In this document: positions 43,192 to 52,455 of the stretch, piece after piece
How the letters are laid out: the number at the start of each line of letters is the position of its first letter
Position numbering within the stretch: position 1 is the first letter of the stretch
Source: BOG-908 sp963848205
Lineage (GTDB): Bacteria > Pseudomonadota > Alphaproteobacteria > Acetobacterales > Acetobacteraceae
DNA length: 64,000 nucleotides
Direction of reading: 5' to 3'
Assembly: GCA_963848205.1 (NCBI GenBank)
Contig: CAWKCV010000002.1
Location: forward strand, 206,702 to 270,701
Notes under the pieces: generated by a model
Database searches by the model: none
The model's input: only the letters and a program-made list of their open reading frames with translations
What the model was told of the DNA's origin: nothing
Position numbers and translations under genes: made by a program

Positions 43192-44448
43192 TTGCCCAGC
43201 AAGGCCAGCAGTGGCAGCACGCCGCCGCTTGCCGGCAGAACTTACACCGGCGGCTGGCTGTTCACCGCACTCTACGCGGTGGCCAACCTCGGCGCCTTCA
43301 TCGCGTTCATTCCGCTGCTGCAGATACTCGTGCCGTTGCGCGCCGCTGCCATTGCCGTAGCAGACCCTGCTTTGCTGCTGAGCCGTGTGGCGTTTGCCGG
43401 CGCAGTGGCGGCCAGCCTGGGCAACATCGCCTCCGGCATGCTGAGCGATAGAACCTTGCGCCGCACGGGCGGCCGCCGCCGCTGGGTGCTCGGCGGCCTG
43501 GCCGGCATGTGCGTCTCCTACGCGCTGATCGAACGCGCCGCGTCGCCTTCCGGCCTGCTCTGGTCCGTGATCCTGTTCCAGGTAGCATTCAACGCCATGT
43601 TCGCGCCGCTCGGCGCGGTTCTGGCCGACAACATTGCCGAGGGCCGGCGCGGTTTCGTCTCCTCCCTGCTGGGCCTGGGCTACCCGCTCGGCAACCTGAT
43701 CGGCACCCAACTGATCGGCAACGCACTGGTGGGGCAAGCCGCCCGCTTTGGCGTGCTGGCGCTGATCGTCTCGGCTTGCATCGTGCCGTTCGCCTGCCTG
43801 CTCCGTCCAGTGGCACCCGTGGAAGCGCACGGACCAGGCTGGCGCGCGGTGCTGCTGTTAAATCCATTCCGGCACAAGGACTTTTCCTACGCGCTCGCCA
43901 GCCGCGTGCTGATCGTCACTGCGTTCAGCATCGTACAAGGTTACCTGCTGCTCGATTTGCAGCAACTGACGTCGAACGGCGTGATCGGTGCCGCGCGGCC
44001 CGAGGCGGCGTTTGCCAACCTCGCGGCAATCGCCACCGGCGCCAACATCGTCTGCGCCCTGATCGGCGGCGCGGCGTCCGACCGGGCAGGGCGGCGGGGC
44101 TGGTTCGTGCTGGCCGCCGGCGTGGTTATGGCTGCGGGCATCGCGATCCTGGCCGGTGCGGAGGGATGGCGCGGCCTTCAGGCGGGCAGCCTGGTCTATG
44201 GATGCGGCGCCGGGCTGTTCTACGCCGTGGACCTGGCCCTGGTCGTGCAGGTCCTGCCCTCCTTGCAGAATGCCGGACGCGACCTCGGCATCGTCAACCT
44301 GTCCAACACCCTGCCGCAAGCGATGGCGCCGCTCATCGCTCTGGCATTGCTGGGACAGTCGGGACTCTCGTTTCGCGCCCTCTTTCTGTGCGGGGCAGGT
44401 GCCGCGCTGCTGGGGGCCGTGCTGATACTGCGCCTGCGGAACCGGTGA
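43192..44448 (+). CDS. MFS transporter, sugar porter type
   Basis: A 418-residue, 12-helix major facilitator. It has SGMLSDRTLRRTGGRRRWVLGG (loop 2-3 motif A), MFAPLGAVLADNIAEGRRG and GGAASDRAGRRGWF. The layout resembles SLC45/GPH-like disaccharide porters. The frame is open from GTG 43087, but that start would overlap the divergent lacI gene. TTG 43192 (or 43165) leaves a promoter-sized gap, so the start is uncertain. The 3' end overlaps the convergent GH3 gene by 116 bases. Confidence 0.82.
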   Translation: MPSKASSGSTPPLAGRTYTGGWLFTALYAVANLGAFIAFIPLLQILVPLRAAAIAVADPALLLSRVAFAGAVAASLGNIASGMLSDRTLRRTGGRRRWVLGGLAGMCVSYALIERAASPSGLLWSVILFQVAFNAMFAPLGAVLADNIAEGRRGFVSSLLGLGYPLGNLIGTQLIGNALVGQAARFGVLALIVSACIVPFACLLRPVAPVEAHGPGWRAVLLLNPFRHKDFSYALASRVLIVTAFSIVQGYLLLDLQQLTSNGVIGAARPEAAFANLAAIATGANIVCALIGGAASDRAGRRGWFVLAAGVVMAAGIAILAGAEGWRGLQAGSLVYGCGAGLFYAVDLALVVQVLPSLQNAGRDLGIVNLSNTLPQAMAPLIALALLGQSGLSFRALFLCGAGAALLGAVLILRLRNR

Positions 44449-46975
44449 TTGGGACATTGCAGCCCGCCTGAACCGGCCCTTCCACCAGCGAGACGTCGCG
44501 TATCGCCAAACCGGCACGGCCGGCTGTCCGCAGCGCGAACGGCACGCTGATCCGCCGCATGTCGGCGCCAGAGGATGCGAAACATGCAAGAGCGATCTGC
44601 AAGGTTTTCCAATCCGCACCTGGCGGCGCGAGTTTTGCCGTCACGTCCAGCCAGCCCGCACAACCGTCGCCGCATTGCATGCCGAGCAGAATTGGTTGGG
44701 TGGGCGCCTGGGTCGTCCGGTAGGTCAGGCGAAGGGCCGCGCGGGAGTTGGCCTGCGCGGACAGGTCCGTCTGCGTATCGCCGATCCACAAGGTGGCGGC
44801 TGCGCTGCCGGACCAGGATGCCGCGATGGCATTGTCCTGCGGCGTTGCCTGCACGGCGCCGCCCGGCGAGCTCTGTTGCAGGCCGGTCAGGCGGACCTGC
44901 GCCGCGCCATCTGTGACGTAGATGGACCACGGCGCGATCACGTGACCGCCCGCATAGAAGGTCTGCGCCGGATCTCGCGCCACGGATGACCCGGGATACT
45001 CCGAAAGATGCGGCACGGCGGCAGGATGGGCGAAGTCCAAGCCATAGCCATTGGCAAAGAGCGCCCCGGAGACGGGCCCGTCGGCCTCGTAGCTCACCGG
45101 CAGGGCGGTGGCGGGCCAGGGAAAGCTCAGCCGGCCGGTGAAGTCGCGCGCCGGGGCATTCGGCGGCGCGCGGAACAGCAGGTCGGCCACGCCCTCGCCT
45201 TCGCTGCCGGGCAGCCAGGCAACGACGAACGCGTCCGACAGGTTGATCTCGGGATTGACCCACAGCGGCCGCCCCGAGAGCAGCACACTGACCACTTGGA
45301 TGTGCTGCGCGCGCAGGCGACGCAGCATCGCGCGCACATGCTCGGCCTCGGGCAGTCGCAAATCGTCGCGGTCGCCCTCGAACTCCGCGTAAGGATGCTC
45401 GCCATAAACGACAATGGCCACATCGGGCTTTTGCGTGAATGTGCCATCCGGGCTGTAGGCGACCGTGCCGCCGCTTTGTTCGGCTGCGGCCTTGATGCCG
45501 GCCAGGATGGAGGTTGCACCCAGGATATCGGCATTGCTGTTATGCGCACCTTGCCAGTCGATCGTCCAGCCGCCGCATTGCTCGCCGACGCCGTCGGCAG
45601 CCGCACCTACGACCAACACGTGCCGGCCCGGAATGATCGGAAGCAATTTGGATTGGTTCTTAAGCAGGACGAGGGATTCGCGCACCGCCTGGCGCGCGAG
45701 CGCGCGGTGGGCAGGCGATCCCAGCAACGCGAAATTGCCGCCTTGCGGCGCGTGGGCGCCCGGGCCGATCAATCCGGATGCCGTCTTCACGCGCAGGATG
45801 CGCCGCACTGCGTCGTCGATGCGTGACGCTGGAATGGTACCGGCACGCGCCTGATCCAGCAGATTGCCATACATCTGCTTCCAGCTATCCGGCGCCATCA
45901 CCATGTCGATTCCCGCATTGATAGCCTGCGAACAAGAGAATTTCGTGCAGCCCGGGATTTCCTCCTGCGCGTTCCAGTCGCCGATGACGAAACCGCCGAA
46001 CTGCCAGCGCTGCTTCAGCACACCGTCCAGCAGGCTGGCGTTGGCATGCATCTTTTCGCCGCGCCACGAATTGTAGGAGGCCATGACGGTGCCCACGCCG
46101 GCTTCGATGGCCGCGCGATAGCCCGCACCATGCACACGGCGCAGCACGTCCTCCGCCACTTTCGTATCGCCCTGATCGCGCCCGTCCTGCGTGCCGCCAT
46201 CACCGATGAAATGCTTGGCCGAAGAGAGCACGTGTCCTGCGCCGAAATAGTCCGGCGTGCCGAATTTGCCTTGCAAGCCCGTCACCATCGCAGAGGCGTA
46301 GGCGGCGACCAAAGCGGGATCGCTGCTGTAGCTTTCATATGCGCGGCCCCAGCGCGGATCACGCGCGACGGCCACGGTGGGTGCGAACGCCCAGTCGATG
46401 CCGATGGCCGAGACTTCCTCGGCGGTGGCCTTGCCGATGCGCTCGATCAGTGCGGCATCGTGCGTGGCACCCAGCCCCACATTATGCGGGAATATCGTCG
46501 CGCCGGGTATTTTCGCGTTGCCATGCACCGCATCGATGCCGAAGAGAATCGGGATGGCGGGATGCGCGCCGGTACTGCCATCGCGCGCTGCCTGGCGATA
46601 ATCGGACACCAGCTTCAACCAGGCTTCGGGCGAGGCATGAATGTTCGCGCCCGGCGCACTCAATCCACCGGCGAGCACGGCGCCCAACCTGTAGTGCCGC
46701 AGATCGTCCGGTGTGATGGTGCTGATATCGGCCTGCACCATCTGGCCGACTTTGTCCTCCAGGCTCATGCGCGCAAGCAGCCCGTTCACATACAATTCGG
46801 ATTCCGGCGACAGGAGTTGTATTCGCGGCAGTGCTTCCCACGCCGAAGGATTGGCAATCGATGAAGGTGGCTGTTGGGCGGATGCGACAAACCCCACCGA
46901 ACACGCCGCCAATGTTACGGCCGCAGACACCGCGACATTCCGGCGCGTTGCCGTTCGGTCCTGATTTTTGCTCAC
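44333..46975 (-). CDS. Glycoside hydrolase family 3 beta-glucosidase/exo-glucanase, exported
   Basis: An 880-residue enzyme with a signal peptide (VAVSAAVTLAACSVGFVASA). The GH3 N-terminal barrel has MSLEDKVGQMVQAD, ILFGIDAVHG, the SAKHFIGDGGT substrate loop, and the catalytic nucleophile D333 in GFVIGDWNA. The C-terminal alpha/beta sandwich has VVGAAADGVGEQCGGW and VYGEHPYAEFEGDR. An additional beta-domain of about 150 residues follows. This resembles periplasmic exo-1,3/1,4-glucosidases. The GTG at 46975 is preferred over TTG 47005. The last ~38 residues are antisense to the convergent MFS gene and may be an acquired extension. Confidence 0.92.
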   Translation of the reverse strand: MSKNQDRTATRRNVAVSAAVTLAACSVGFVASAQQPPSSIANPSAWEALPRIQLLSPESELYVNGLLARMSLEDKVGQMVQADISTITPDDLRHYRLGAVLAGGLSAPGANIHASPEAWLKLVSDYRQAARDGSTGAHPAIPILFGIDAVHGNAKIPGATIFPHNVGLGATHDAALIERIGKATAEEVSAIGIDWAFAPTVAVARDPRWGRAYESYSSDPALVAAYASAMVTGLQGKFGTPDYFGAGHVLSSAKHFIGDGGTQDGRDQGDTKVAEDVLRRVHGAGYRAAIEAGVGTVMASYNSWRGEKMHANASLLDGVLKQRWQFGGFVIGDWNAQEEIPGCTKFSCSQAINAGIDMVMAPDSWKQMYGNLLDQARAGTIPASRIDDAVRRILRVKTASGLIGPGAHAPQGGNFALLGSPAHRALARQAVRESLVLLKNQSKLLPIIPGRHVLVVGAAADGVGEQCGGWTIDWQGAHNSNADILGATSILAGIKAAAEQSGGTVAYSPDGTFTQKPDVAIVVYGEHPYAEFEGDRDDLRLPEAEHVRAMLRRLRAQHIQVVSVLLSGRPLWVNPEINLSDAFVVAWLPGSEGEGVADLLFRAPPNAPARDFTGRLSFPWPATALPVSYEADGPVSGALFANGYGLDFAHPAAVPHLSEYPGSSVARDPAQTFYAGGHVIAPWSIYVTDGAAQVRLTGLQQSSPGGAVQATPQDNAIAASWSGSAAATLWIGDTQTDLSAQANSRAALRLTYRTTQAPTQPILLGMQCGDGCAGWLDVTAKLAPPGADWKTLQIALACFASSGADMRRISVPFALRTAGRAGLAIRDVSLVEGPVQAGCNVPITGSAGAVSARPPAARHLPRTERGRETRVPTVPAMPER

Positions 46976-47005
46976 GACGTGCGAAACTCCAGGTACTGGC
47001 GGCAA

Positions 47006-48526
47006 TCAGCCGGCGGCCCGCAGCGAACGGGCGAAGAAGCTATGATGGCCGGGAGAAGCAGCGGTGATCTGCGCCACACCCTGCTTGATCTGGTCCATCA
47101 CGCCGAACAGGTCCCGCCTCGACGGCAGGTCTGCGATCGGATCGGACGCGGCGGGTTCGACGCCAAGGCCTTCGAAGACGTAGAACCAGCTCAGATCGCT
47201 GAAAATCTCGAACGGCTTAGGCAGGATGCGCCCGGTCTCGCGATACAAGTCGATGCGCGACAGGAGCGAGTCCGGCAGGCTCATGGTCGCGCAATACTGC
47301 CAGAACGGCGTATCGCGCCGGCCGGCGAGGCAATAGTGCAGGATGATGAAATCGCGGACCTCGTCGAATTCGCCCGTCATGAACCTGTTGTAGGCGTCGA
47401 TGTTGCGCGCGCCGAATCTACGGTCCGGGAAATGGTCGATGAGCTTGAGAATGCCGCTGACGACGAGATGGATGCTCGTCAATTCGAGCGGCTCGAGAAA
47501 CCCCGACGCCAAGCCCAGCGACACGCAATTGCCCACCCAGAAAGCCTCGCGCCGGCCGGTGGTGAAACGTAACTGGCGTGGCGCTTGCTGCGGTGCGCTA
47601 CCGATGCCTTCAAGCAGCACCGCTTCGGCCTGCGCATCCGTCATCCAGCGGCTGCTATAAACCACGCCGTTGCCGGTGCGGTGCTGGAGCGGGATCTGCC
47701 AGCGCCAGCCCGCGCCATGGGCGGCCGAAAGCGTGTAGGGCGGGCGATGTTCCAGCGGCGCACTGGGGGCCGCCAGCGCCCGGTCGCAGGGCAGCCAGTG
47801 ACGCCAATCCTGATAGGCCACGCCCAGCTCGCCGCCGATGAGAGCGCCGCGGAAGCCGGAGCAATCGATGAACAGGTCGGCGGCTACCGAACGCCCGTCG
47901 GCCAACATGAGTGCCTGCAGATGGCCGTTCGTCTGGCGCGTGGCCCCGGTCACCGTGCCTTCAAGACGTGCGACCCCCGCCTGCTCGGCCATGCGGCGCA
48001 GAGCCTGGCCGACCAAAGCCGCGTCGAAATGCAGCGCGTGGCGGTAACCGGCGGTCAGTGTGTTGGCAGACGGTCGTGCGCCGAGCACGCGCCCTGCTTG
48101 CCCCAGCGAAGCCGCCAGGCTGTAGTCGGCGATCCTGCCGTTCCGCCCCTCCTGCTTCGCGCGCTGCCAGTAATGGTGGAACGGCCGGTTGTTGATCTCC
48201 GCGCCAAAACTGCCGAACGGATGCCAGTAGCGGTCGCCCGGCGCCGACCAGTCCTGGAACACGATGCCCAGCTTACACGTCGCCTGGGTGGCCGCCACGA
48301 ATTCCTGCTCGTCGGCGCCGAGAAACCGCAGGAAATTCAGGATCGCCGGTATGGTCGCCTCGCCCACGCCCACGATCGGCACGTCAGGTGATTCGACGAC
48401 GGTTATGTCCAGCCTGCGCCGGAACACCCGCGAGAGGGCAGCCGCGGCAATCCAGCCTGCCGTGCCGCCGCCCAACACGACCACACGCTTGATCGCGAGA
48501 TCATCCATCGTGGTATGGTCGCTCAT
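47006..48526 (-). CDS. Flavin-dependent tryptophan halogenase family protein
   Basis: A 506-residue FAD protein. The FAD loop GGGTAGW is at residues 19-25, the catalytic-type lysine is K85 in CKLGIVF, the halogenase fingerprint WxWxIP is exact at W274-P279, and GFLEPLE (E345/E348) is where PrnA-type enzymes carry the second key residue. Free-tryptophan halogenation is unlikely from context. Many such homologues occur beside TonB-dependent receptors in carbohydrate loci of alphaproteobacteria, where the substrate is unknown. It lies between the receptor (15 bases) and the GH3 gene in one leftward operon. Confidence 0.9.
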   Translation of the reverse strand: MSDHTTMDDLAIKRVVVLGGGTAGWIAAAALSRVFRRRLDITVVESPDVPIVGVGEATIPAILNFLRFLGADEQEFVAATQATCKLGIVFQDWSAPGDRYWHPFGSFGAEINNRPFHHYWQRAKQEGRNGRIADYSLAASLGQAGRVLGARPSANTLTAGYRHALHFDAALVGQALRRMAEQAGVARLEGTVTGATRQTNGHLQALMLADGRSVAADLFIDCSGFRGALIGGELGVAYQDWRHWLPCDRALAAPSAPLEHRPPYTLSAAHGAGWRWQIPLQHRTGNGVVYSSRWMTDAQAEAVLLEGIGSAPQQAPRQLRFTTGRREAFWVGNCVSLGLASGFLEPLELTSIHLVVSGILKLIDHFPDRRFGARNIDAYNRFMTGEFDEVRDFIILHYCLAGRRDTPFWQYCATMSLPDSLLSRIDLYRETGRILPKPFEIFSDLSWFYVFEGLGVEPAASDPIADLPSRRDLFGVMDQIKQGVAQITAASPGHHSFFARSLRAAG

Positions 48527-48541
48527 ACGCGCCGCCTTCTT

Positions 48542-51500
48542 CTACAGCTTGAATTTCACACCGAGGAAGAATCGGCGTCCGCTGTCGTCGTAGGTAAATG
48601 GCTCGTTGGGATATTGCAGATAGGTGTGCTGGGCGGCATCGGTCACGTTCTGTGCCGAGAAGACCAAGCCCAGCTTGCGATTGAGGTCGTAGCCCAACTG
48701 CAGGTCCAACTGGCCATACGGCGCCTGAAACACTTCGTAGGTTTTACCGCCGAAGGTGAATGTGGAACCGCCGATCCCGTCGTTGATCGCCTTGCTGCGC
48801 CAGGAATACGAAGCGCGCGCGTTGAAGCCGAAGCGCTCGTAGAACAGTGTGGCCGTGACCGCGTTGCGCGAGACGCCGGGGATCGGGGTTTGATCCGAAA
48901 AGCTCGATTTCTGATCGGAGAGCGAGTCGGCATAGGTGTAGTTGCCGGCAAATCCCAATCCCTGCATCCAAGGCTGTATGCGACCGTCGAAGATATATTG
49001 CAGGCCGAGTTCGATGCCGGCGATCTGGCCATGCCCGGCATTGACGGGGGTGGAGATATTGGCAGTTGTGCCGCCAAAATCGTCGGCGATCTGCGTGGGG
49101 ATGTTCTTGTATATCTCGAAGCTGTCCACCTGCTTGTAGAAACCGGCGACGCTGGCGATCGAGCCGCGGGCGAAGTAGTTCTCGTATGAGACATTGGCCT
49201 GGGTGGCGCGGTAGGGATCGAGGTTCGCGTTGCCGGACGAGCCGCCGTCGAAATAGAAGCCGGTCGTCGAACCCGACGCCGTTGTTTTTCTCACCGAGGT
49301 GGGCTGCGCAGTGCCGCGCGTAAAGTTGTAGGATTGGCCAAGGCCGAGCGCGGTCAGATCGGCGGGCGAGACGACGCGTGCGGCCGAGATACGCAGCTTC
49401 TGATCCTCGGAGACATCCAGCACGAAATTCAGTGTCGGCAGGATATCCTGATAGCTGCGGTTTCTGCTGAACGGGATGTTGTTGGAGTTGACACCGTTCC
49501 AAGGTTCCGCGCCATAGAATGTCGGCACTTCGGCGGCCGCCGCACCATTGACCGTCAATTCCGTATTGACGAAGCGCACGCCGAAATTGAGGTGAAAGCG
49601 ATTCACGGGCGCGCCGATATCGGCCATCAGATAACCGGCCGTCGTCTTTTCGGTGATGCCGAACGAGCTCAGGCTATCGTTGAACAGACGCTCGGTGTTG
49701 TTCGGCACGCCGGCGCCTGCCCACACCGAATTTAGGAAGGTGGCAGGGTTGGACAACGCGTTGCCGTCCTTGACGAGGAAAGGCTGGCCATTGAAGCCGA
49801 TAACCTTCTTGACCAGACCTGGATTGCTGGTCGCCGTCGAGTACGGAATGTAGGTGGTGCCCTGCCCGCAGCCGCCATTCGGCCCGCCGCCTGCGCAGTA
49901 GCCGGGATCCTGGTAATAGACGTAGGTGCCGCTATTCGGGTTGTTGGTGCCACCCGCAACGAGGCCATTGCTCTCGAGACCGTCGATCAGGTATTTGCCG
50001 TGATTGACCTCTTCGGCACGGCTGCCATAGCGAAAGCCAAACGATGCCGTGGCGTCCACATCCTTGATGAAGGTAAGGTCGCGCTCGGCATCCGCACGCA
50101 GCGAGAAATCGCGCGCCACGTTATGGTCGGCGAAGGCGAAGTTGGACTTGAACGTGGTGTAGTTCGGGTTGCTCAATATGTCCTTCAGCGCGCCCAGGTA
50201 GCTGTAATTCGGCAGTCCTGAGTCACCACCGTTGGTATAGTGGAACTGGTAGGGTGGATTGCCGAGGCCGGAGCCGCAGGTGCCGCCACCGTTGTTGCAG
50301 CCCGGCGCGGTCGGCTGCGTGGGTTGGGTGCCGTTATTGTAGAGATAAAGGCCGTGCTCGGTGTCGGCGGATGCGGATTGCGAATCGTAGGTCGCGTAGG
50401 CGTAGGCACCGTCTATGCTGCCGCGCCATGGGCCGCCATTGTTGAACACCGTCTTGAGCTGGAAGTTGTTGGCCTCCGTCGTGGTACCCTGATAGAGCGA
50501 CGCGGTTTCGGCACCGGTAGCCGTGAACGTGCCGTTCTGAACCACACCGTTCTGGTCGATCTGGTAAGGCTTGGTCGGGTCGATGCCGGTCGGCGGATTG
50601 TTCGCGCCACCGTTCCAATACAGCTTGTTTGCATACTGCACATTGGTCTCGTCCTCGTGCGAGTAGAACCAATTGCCATATATCTTGATGTCATCGGTCA
50701 CCTTGTAGGCCACGCCGAACGAGGCGCCGAGGTCCTTCCGGGTATCGTCGATGTCGGTGAAATACTGCAATTGCGGCTCGAGATACCGGCGGCCGATGGT
50801 GGTGTATTGCGAGGCGGTGAGCGGGCCGCCGGTAAGTATCTGCGCCGAGTTGGTCAGGTTCCAGCCGGAACGATTGTAGTCCTGCACTTCGTTCGTGTGC
50901 GTATGCAAATCCTCGTAGGAGAAACTGGCAGTGACAGCCAGACGATCGTTGAACTTGTAGCCGCCGACGATCGTGCCGTTCGGAGTCCAATTGCCGGTAT
51001 TGTCGGTCGTGGATTCACGGAAATTGCCGCCGAGATTGAGGCCGGTCGTCTGGTCGAGCGGATCGCGTGTTTTCAGATCGATCGTGCCGCCGAGACCACC
51101 TTCGGTGATCGAGGCTTTCGGCGACTTATAGACGTCGATGCCGCCGATCTCCTCGCTCGGTATGCCTTGCAGCGAGTTGAACTGCACGTTGCTGCCGGCG
51201 CCGTTGCCGGCCGCCTCGCCCGATGAATAGAACTCTCGGCCGGTGGCAAACACATCGCCGTTCAATGTGGTGAGGTTATAACGCAGGCCGTCGATCAGCA
51301 CGGCGGTGCCCTCGCCTGCCGGCCCGCGGTCGATCTGCACGCCGGGCAGACGCTGCAGTGCCTCGGCCACGTTGGTGTCGGGCAGTTTGCCAATATCTTC
51401 GGGTGCGACGGACTCAATCTGGAGATTGGAATTGCGCTTGCGGTTCAGTGCGGATTCAAGCGACTTCCGGTAGCCTTGGACGATGACCGTTTCGGGCTCG

Positions 51501-51835
51501 GCGGTCGGCTGCTTGTCGGTAATGTCGGTGGCTGGGCCTTGCGTTTCGCCCGCAGCCTTGGCCGGCGTGCTCAATTGCGCCACTTTGGTAGGCTGGCTGG
51601 CCGGTCGCGGCTTGGCGCTGACGTGCCGCTTCCTGGCAGCATGCACGCGCGTGGCCTTGGAGGACACCGTAGCACCTGATACGGCCGGGCCGGCAGCCGA
51701 AGCGGGCGCAGCACTCGCTGCAGCCGGTTGAGTTTGCAGGATTTGCGCAGCCGAAGGCGTGGTGGACATGGCGAAAGCCGTCAATGAGCAGCCTGCCAAC
51801 AACACCGCGCGTTGCCTAAACGTGTGGACTTGCAT
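48542..51835 (-). CDS. TonB-dependent receptor, carbohydrate-locus type
   Basis: A 1097-residue outer-membrane receptor. The signal peptide ends near TTPSAAQ. An unusual Ala/Pro/Lys-rich linker of about 90 residues precedes the TonB box/plug (TVIVQGYRKSLESALNRKRNS, VAEALQRLPGVQIDRG, DVYKSPKASITEGGLGG). A 22-strand barrel ends in FFLGVKFKL with a terminal aromatic/hydrophobic pattern. The plug type (RKSLESALNRKRNS) is that of receptors for oligosaccharides. The ATG at 51835 has GGAGG five bases upstream. It heads the operon receptor, halogenase, GH3. Confidence 0.94.
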   Translation of the reverse strand: MQVHTFRQRAVLLAGCSLTAFAMSTTPSAAQILQTQPAAASAAPASAAGPAVSGATVSSKATRVHAARKRHVSAKPRPASQPTKVAQLSTPAKAAGETQGPATDITDKQPTAEPETVIVQGYRKSLESALNRKRNSNLQIESVAPEDIGKLPDTNVAEALQRLPGVQIDRGPAGEGTAVLIDGLRYNLTTLNGDVFATGREFYSSGEAAGNGAGSNVQFNSLQGIPSEEIGGIDVYKSPKASITEGGLGGTIDLKTRDPLDQTTGLNLGGNFRESTTDNTGNWTPNGTIVGGYKFNDRLAVTASFSYEDLHTHTNEVQDYNRSGWNLTNSAQILTGGPLTASQYTTIGRRYLEPQLQYFTDIDDTRKDLGASFGVAYKVTDDIKIYGNWFYSHEDETNVQYANKLYWNGGANNPPTGIDPTKPYQIDQNGVVQNGTFTATGAETASLYQGTTTEANNFQLKTVFNNGGPWRGSIDGAYAYATYDSQSASADTEHGLYLYNNGTQPTQPTAPGCNNGGGTCGSGLGNPPYQFHYTNGGDSGLPNYSYLGALKDILSNPNYTTFKSNFAFADHNVARDFSLRADAERDLTFIKDVDATASFGFRYGSRAEEVNHGKYLIDGLESNGLVAGGTNNPNSGTYVYYQDPGYCAGGGPNGGCGQGTTYIPYSTATSNPGLVKKVIGFNGQPFLVKDGNALSNPATFLNSVWAGAGVPNNTERLFNDSLSSFGITEKTTAGYLMADIGAPVNRFHLNFGVRFVNTELTVNGAAAAEVPTFYGAEPWNGVNSNNIPFSRNRSYQDILPTLNFVLDVSEDQKLRISAARVVSPADLTALGLGQSYNFTRGTAQPTSVRKTTASGSTTGFYFDGGSSGNANLDPYRATQANVSYENYFARGSIASVAGFYKQVDSFEIYKNIPTQIADDFGGTTANISTPVNAGHGQIAGIELGLQYIFDGRIQPWMQGLGFAGNYTYADSLSDQKSSFSDQTPIPGVSRNAVTATLFYERFGFNARASYSWRSKAINDGIGGSTFTFGGKTYEVFQAPYGQLDLQLGYDLNRKLGLVFSAQNVTDAAQHTYLQYPNEPFTYDDSGRRFFLGVKFKL

Positions 51836-51838
51836 CAC

Positions 51839-52245
51839 ACCCTCCCGGAGGAATTTGTTTCTTACGCGCTCTTGCTGAGCGTCGGTCGCACCCGCATCGG
51901 GTGTGTGGTGTCCAGAAAACGAGTTTTCCGAAACCCCACGCTTCGAGACGGTCTCATCGGGCAGCAGTTATCTGCAACACCACAGTAACATTACGACCAA
52001 TTGATAGCGCTGTCAATTGACGTGACCGCGTCTTTTAGACTTCGATAAAAAGCGTTCTCGCAGCATCCCAAAGGTCGGTGTTGCAGTGCGAAACTCGGCC
52101 CACGCATGCCGGACCGGCTCGGCGACCGCGTTTGCCCCGCCACTGTATCGCGGCATGAGATGAGCCGTTGATTGCCCTGGAGACGAAGCGGCAGGTTGGT
52201 CGTGGCGAATTGGGCCAGTTGCGACCCTACGCCTCGATGGGGGCA
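51839..52245. other. Non-coding region upstream of the TonB receptor
   Basis: No gene is seen. It contains the receptor leader, a near-consensus promoter with LacI operator (51988-52016), and an unassigned stretch up to the tRNA gene. Confidence 0.6.
51988..52016 (-). promoter_or_regulatory. Sigma70-type promoter and LacI operator of the TonB receptor operon
   Basis: On the minus strand TTGACA (52016-52011), 17 bases, TAATGT (51993-51988): near-consensus. The -35 is embedded in a 16-base imperfect palindrome, TTGACAGCGCTATCAA, sharing its first 11 bases with the site at 40666. Repressor bound here would block RNA polymerase directly. Confidence 0.8.
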
Positions 52246-52319
52246 TGTCCCCGGCGGGATTCGAACCCACGGCCCCCAGATTAGGAATCTGGTGCTCTAT
52301 CCGGCTGAGCTACGGAGAC
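52246..52319 (-). tRNA. tRNA-Arg (anticodon CCT)
   Basis: Read on the minus strand: acceptor GTCTCCG pairs with CGGGGAC (one G-U), the D arm is AGCTCAGCCGGATAGAGC, the anticodon stem CCAGA/TCTGG has loop TTCCTAA giving anticodon CCT, and the T loop is GGTTCGAATCC. CCA is not encoded. It reads the rare AGG codon. Confidence 0.95.
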
Positions 52320-52455
52320 CTATGGCCCGGTGCATAGCGCAAACCGCGCGTCGCGTCAGCCTCTGGCGGTCAAGCCATTTTTGCGTGCTGGGGCGCCATG
52401 TGCAACCTGCTGGTGACGCCCCATCTCCGGAACAGCAAGAAAAGCAAGGCCATCA

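Noticed and set aside
47006..48526. Calling the halogenase-family gene a natural-product biosynthesis gene
   Set aside because: No polyketide, peptide synthetase or tailoring genes are adjacent; the operon partners are a TonB receptor and a GH3 enzyme.
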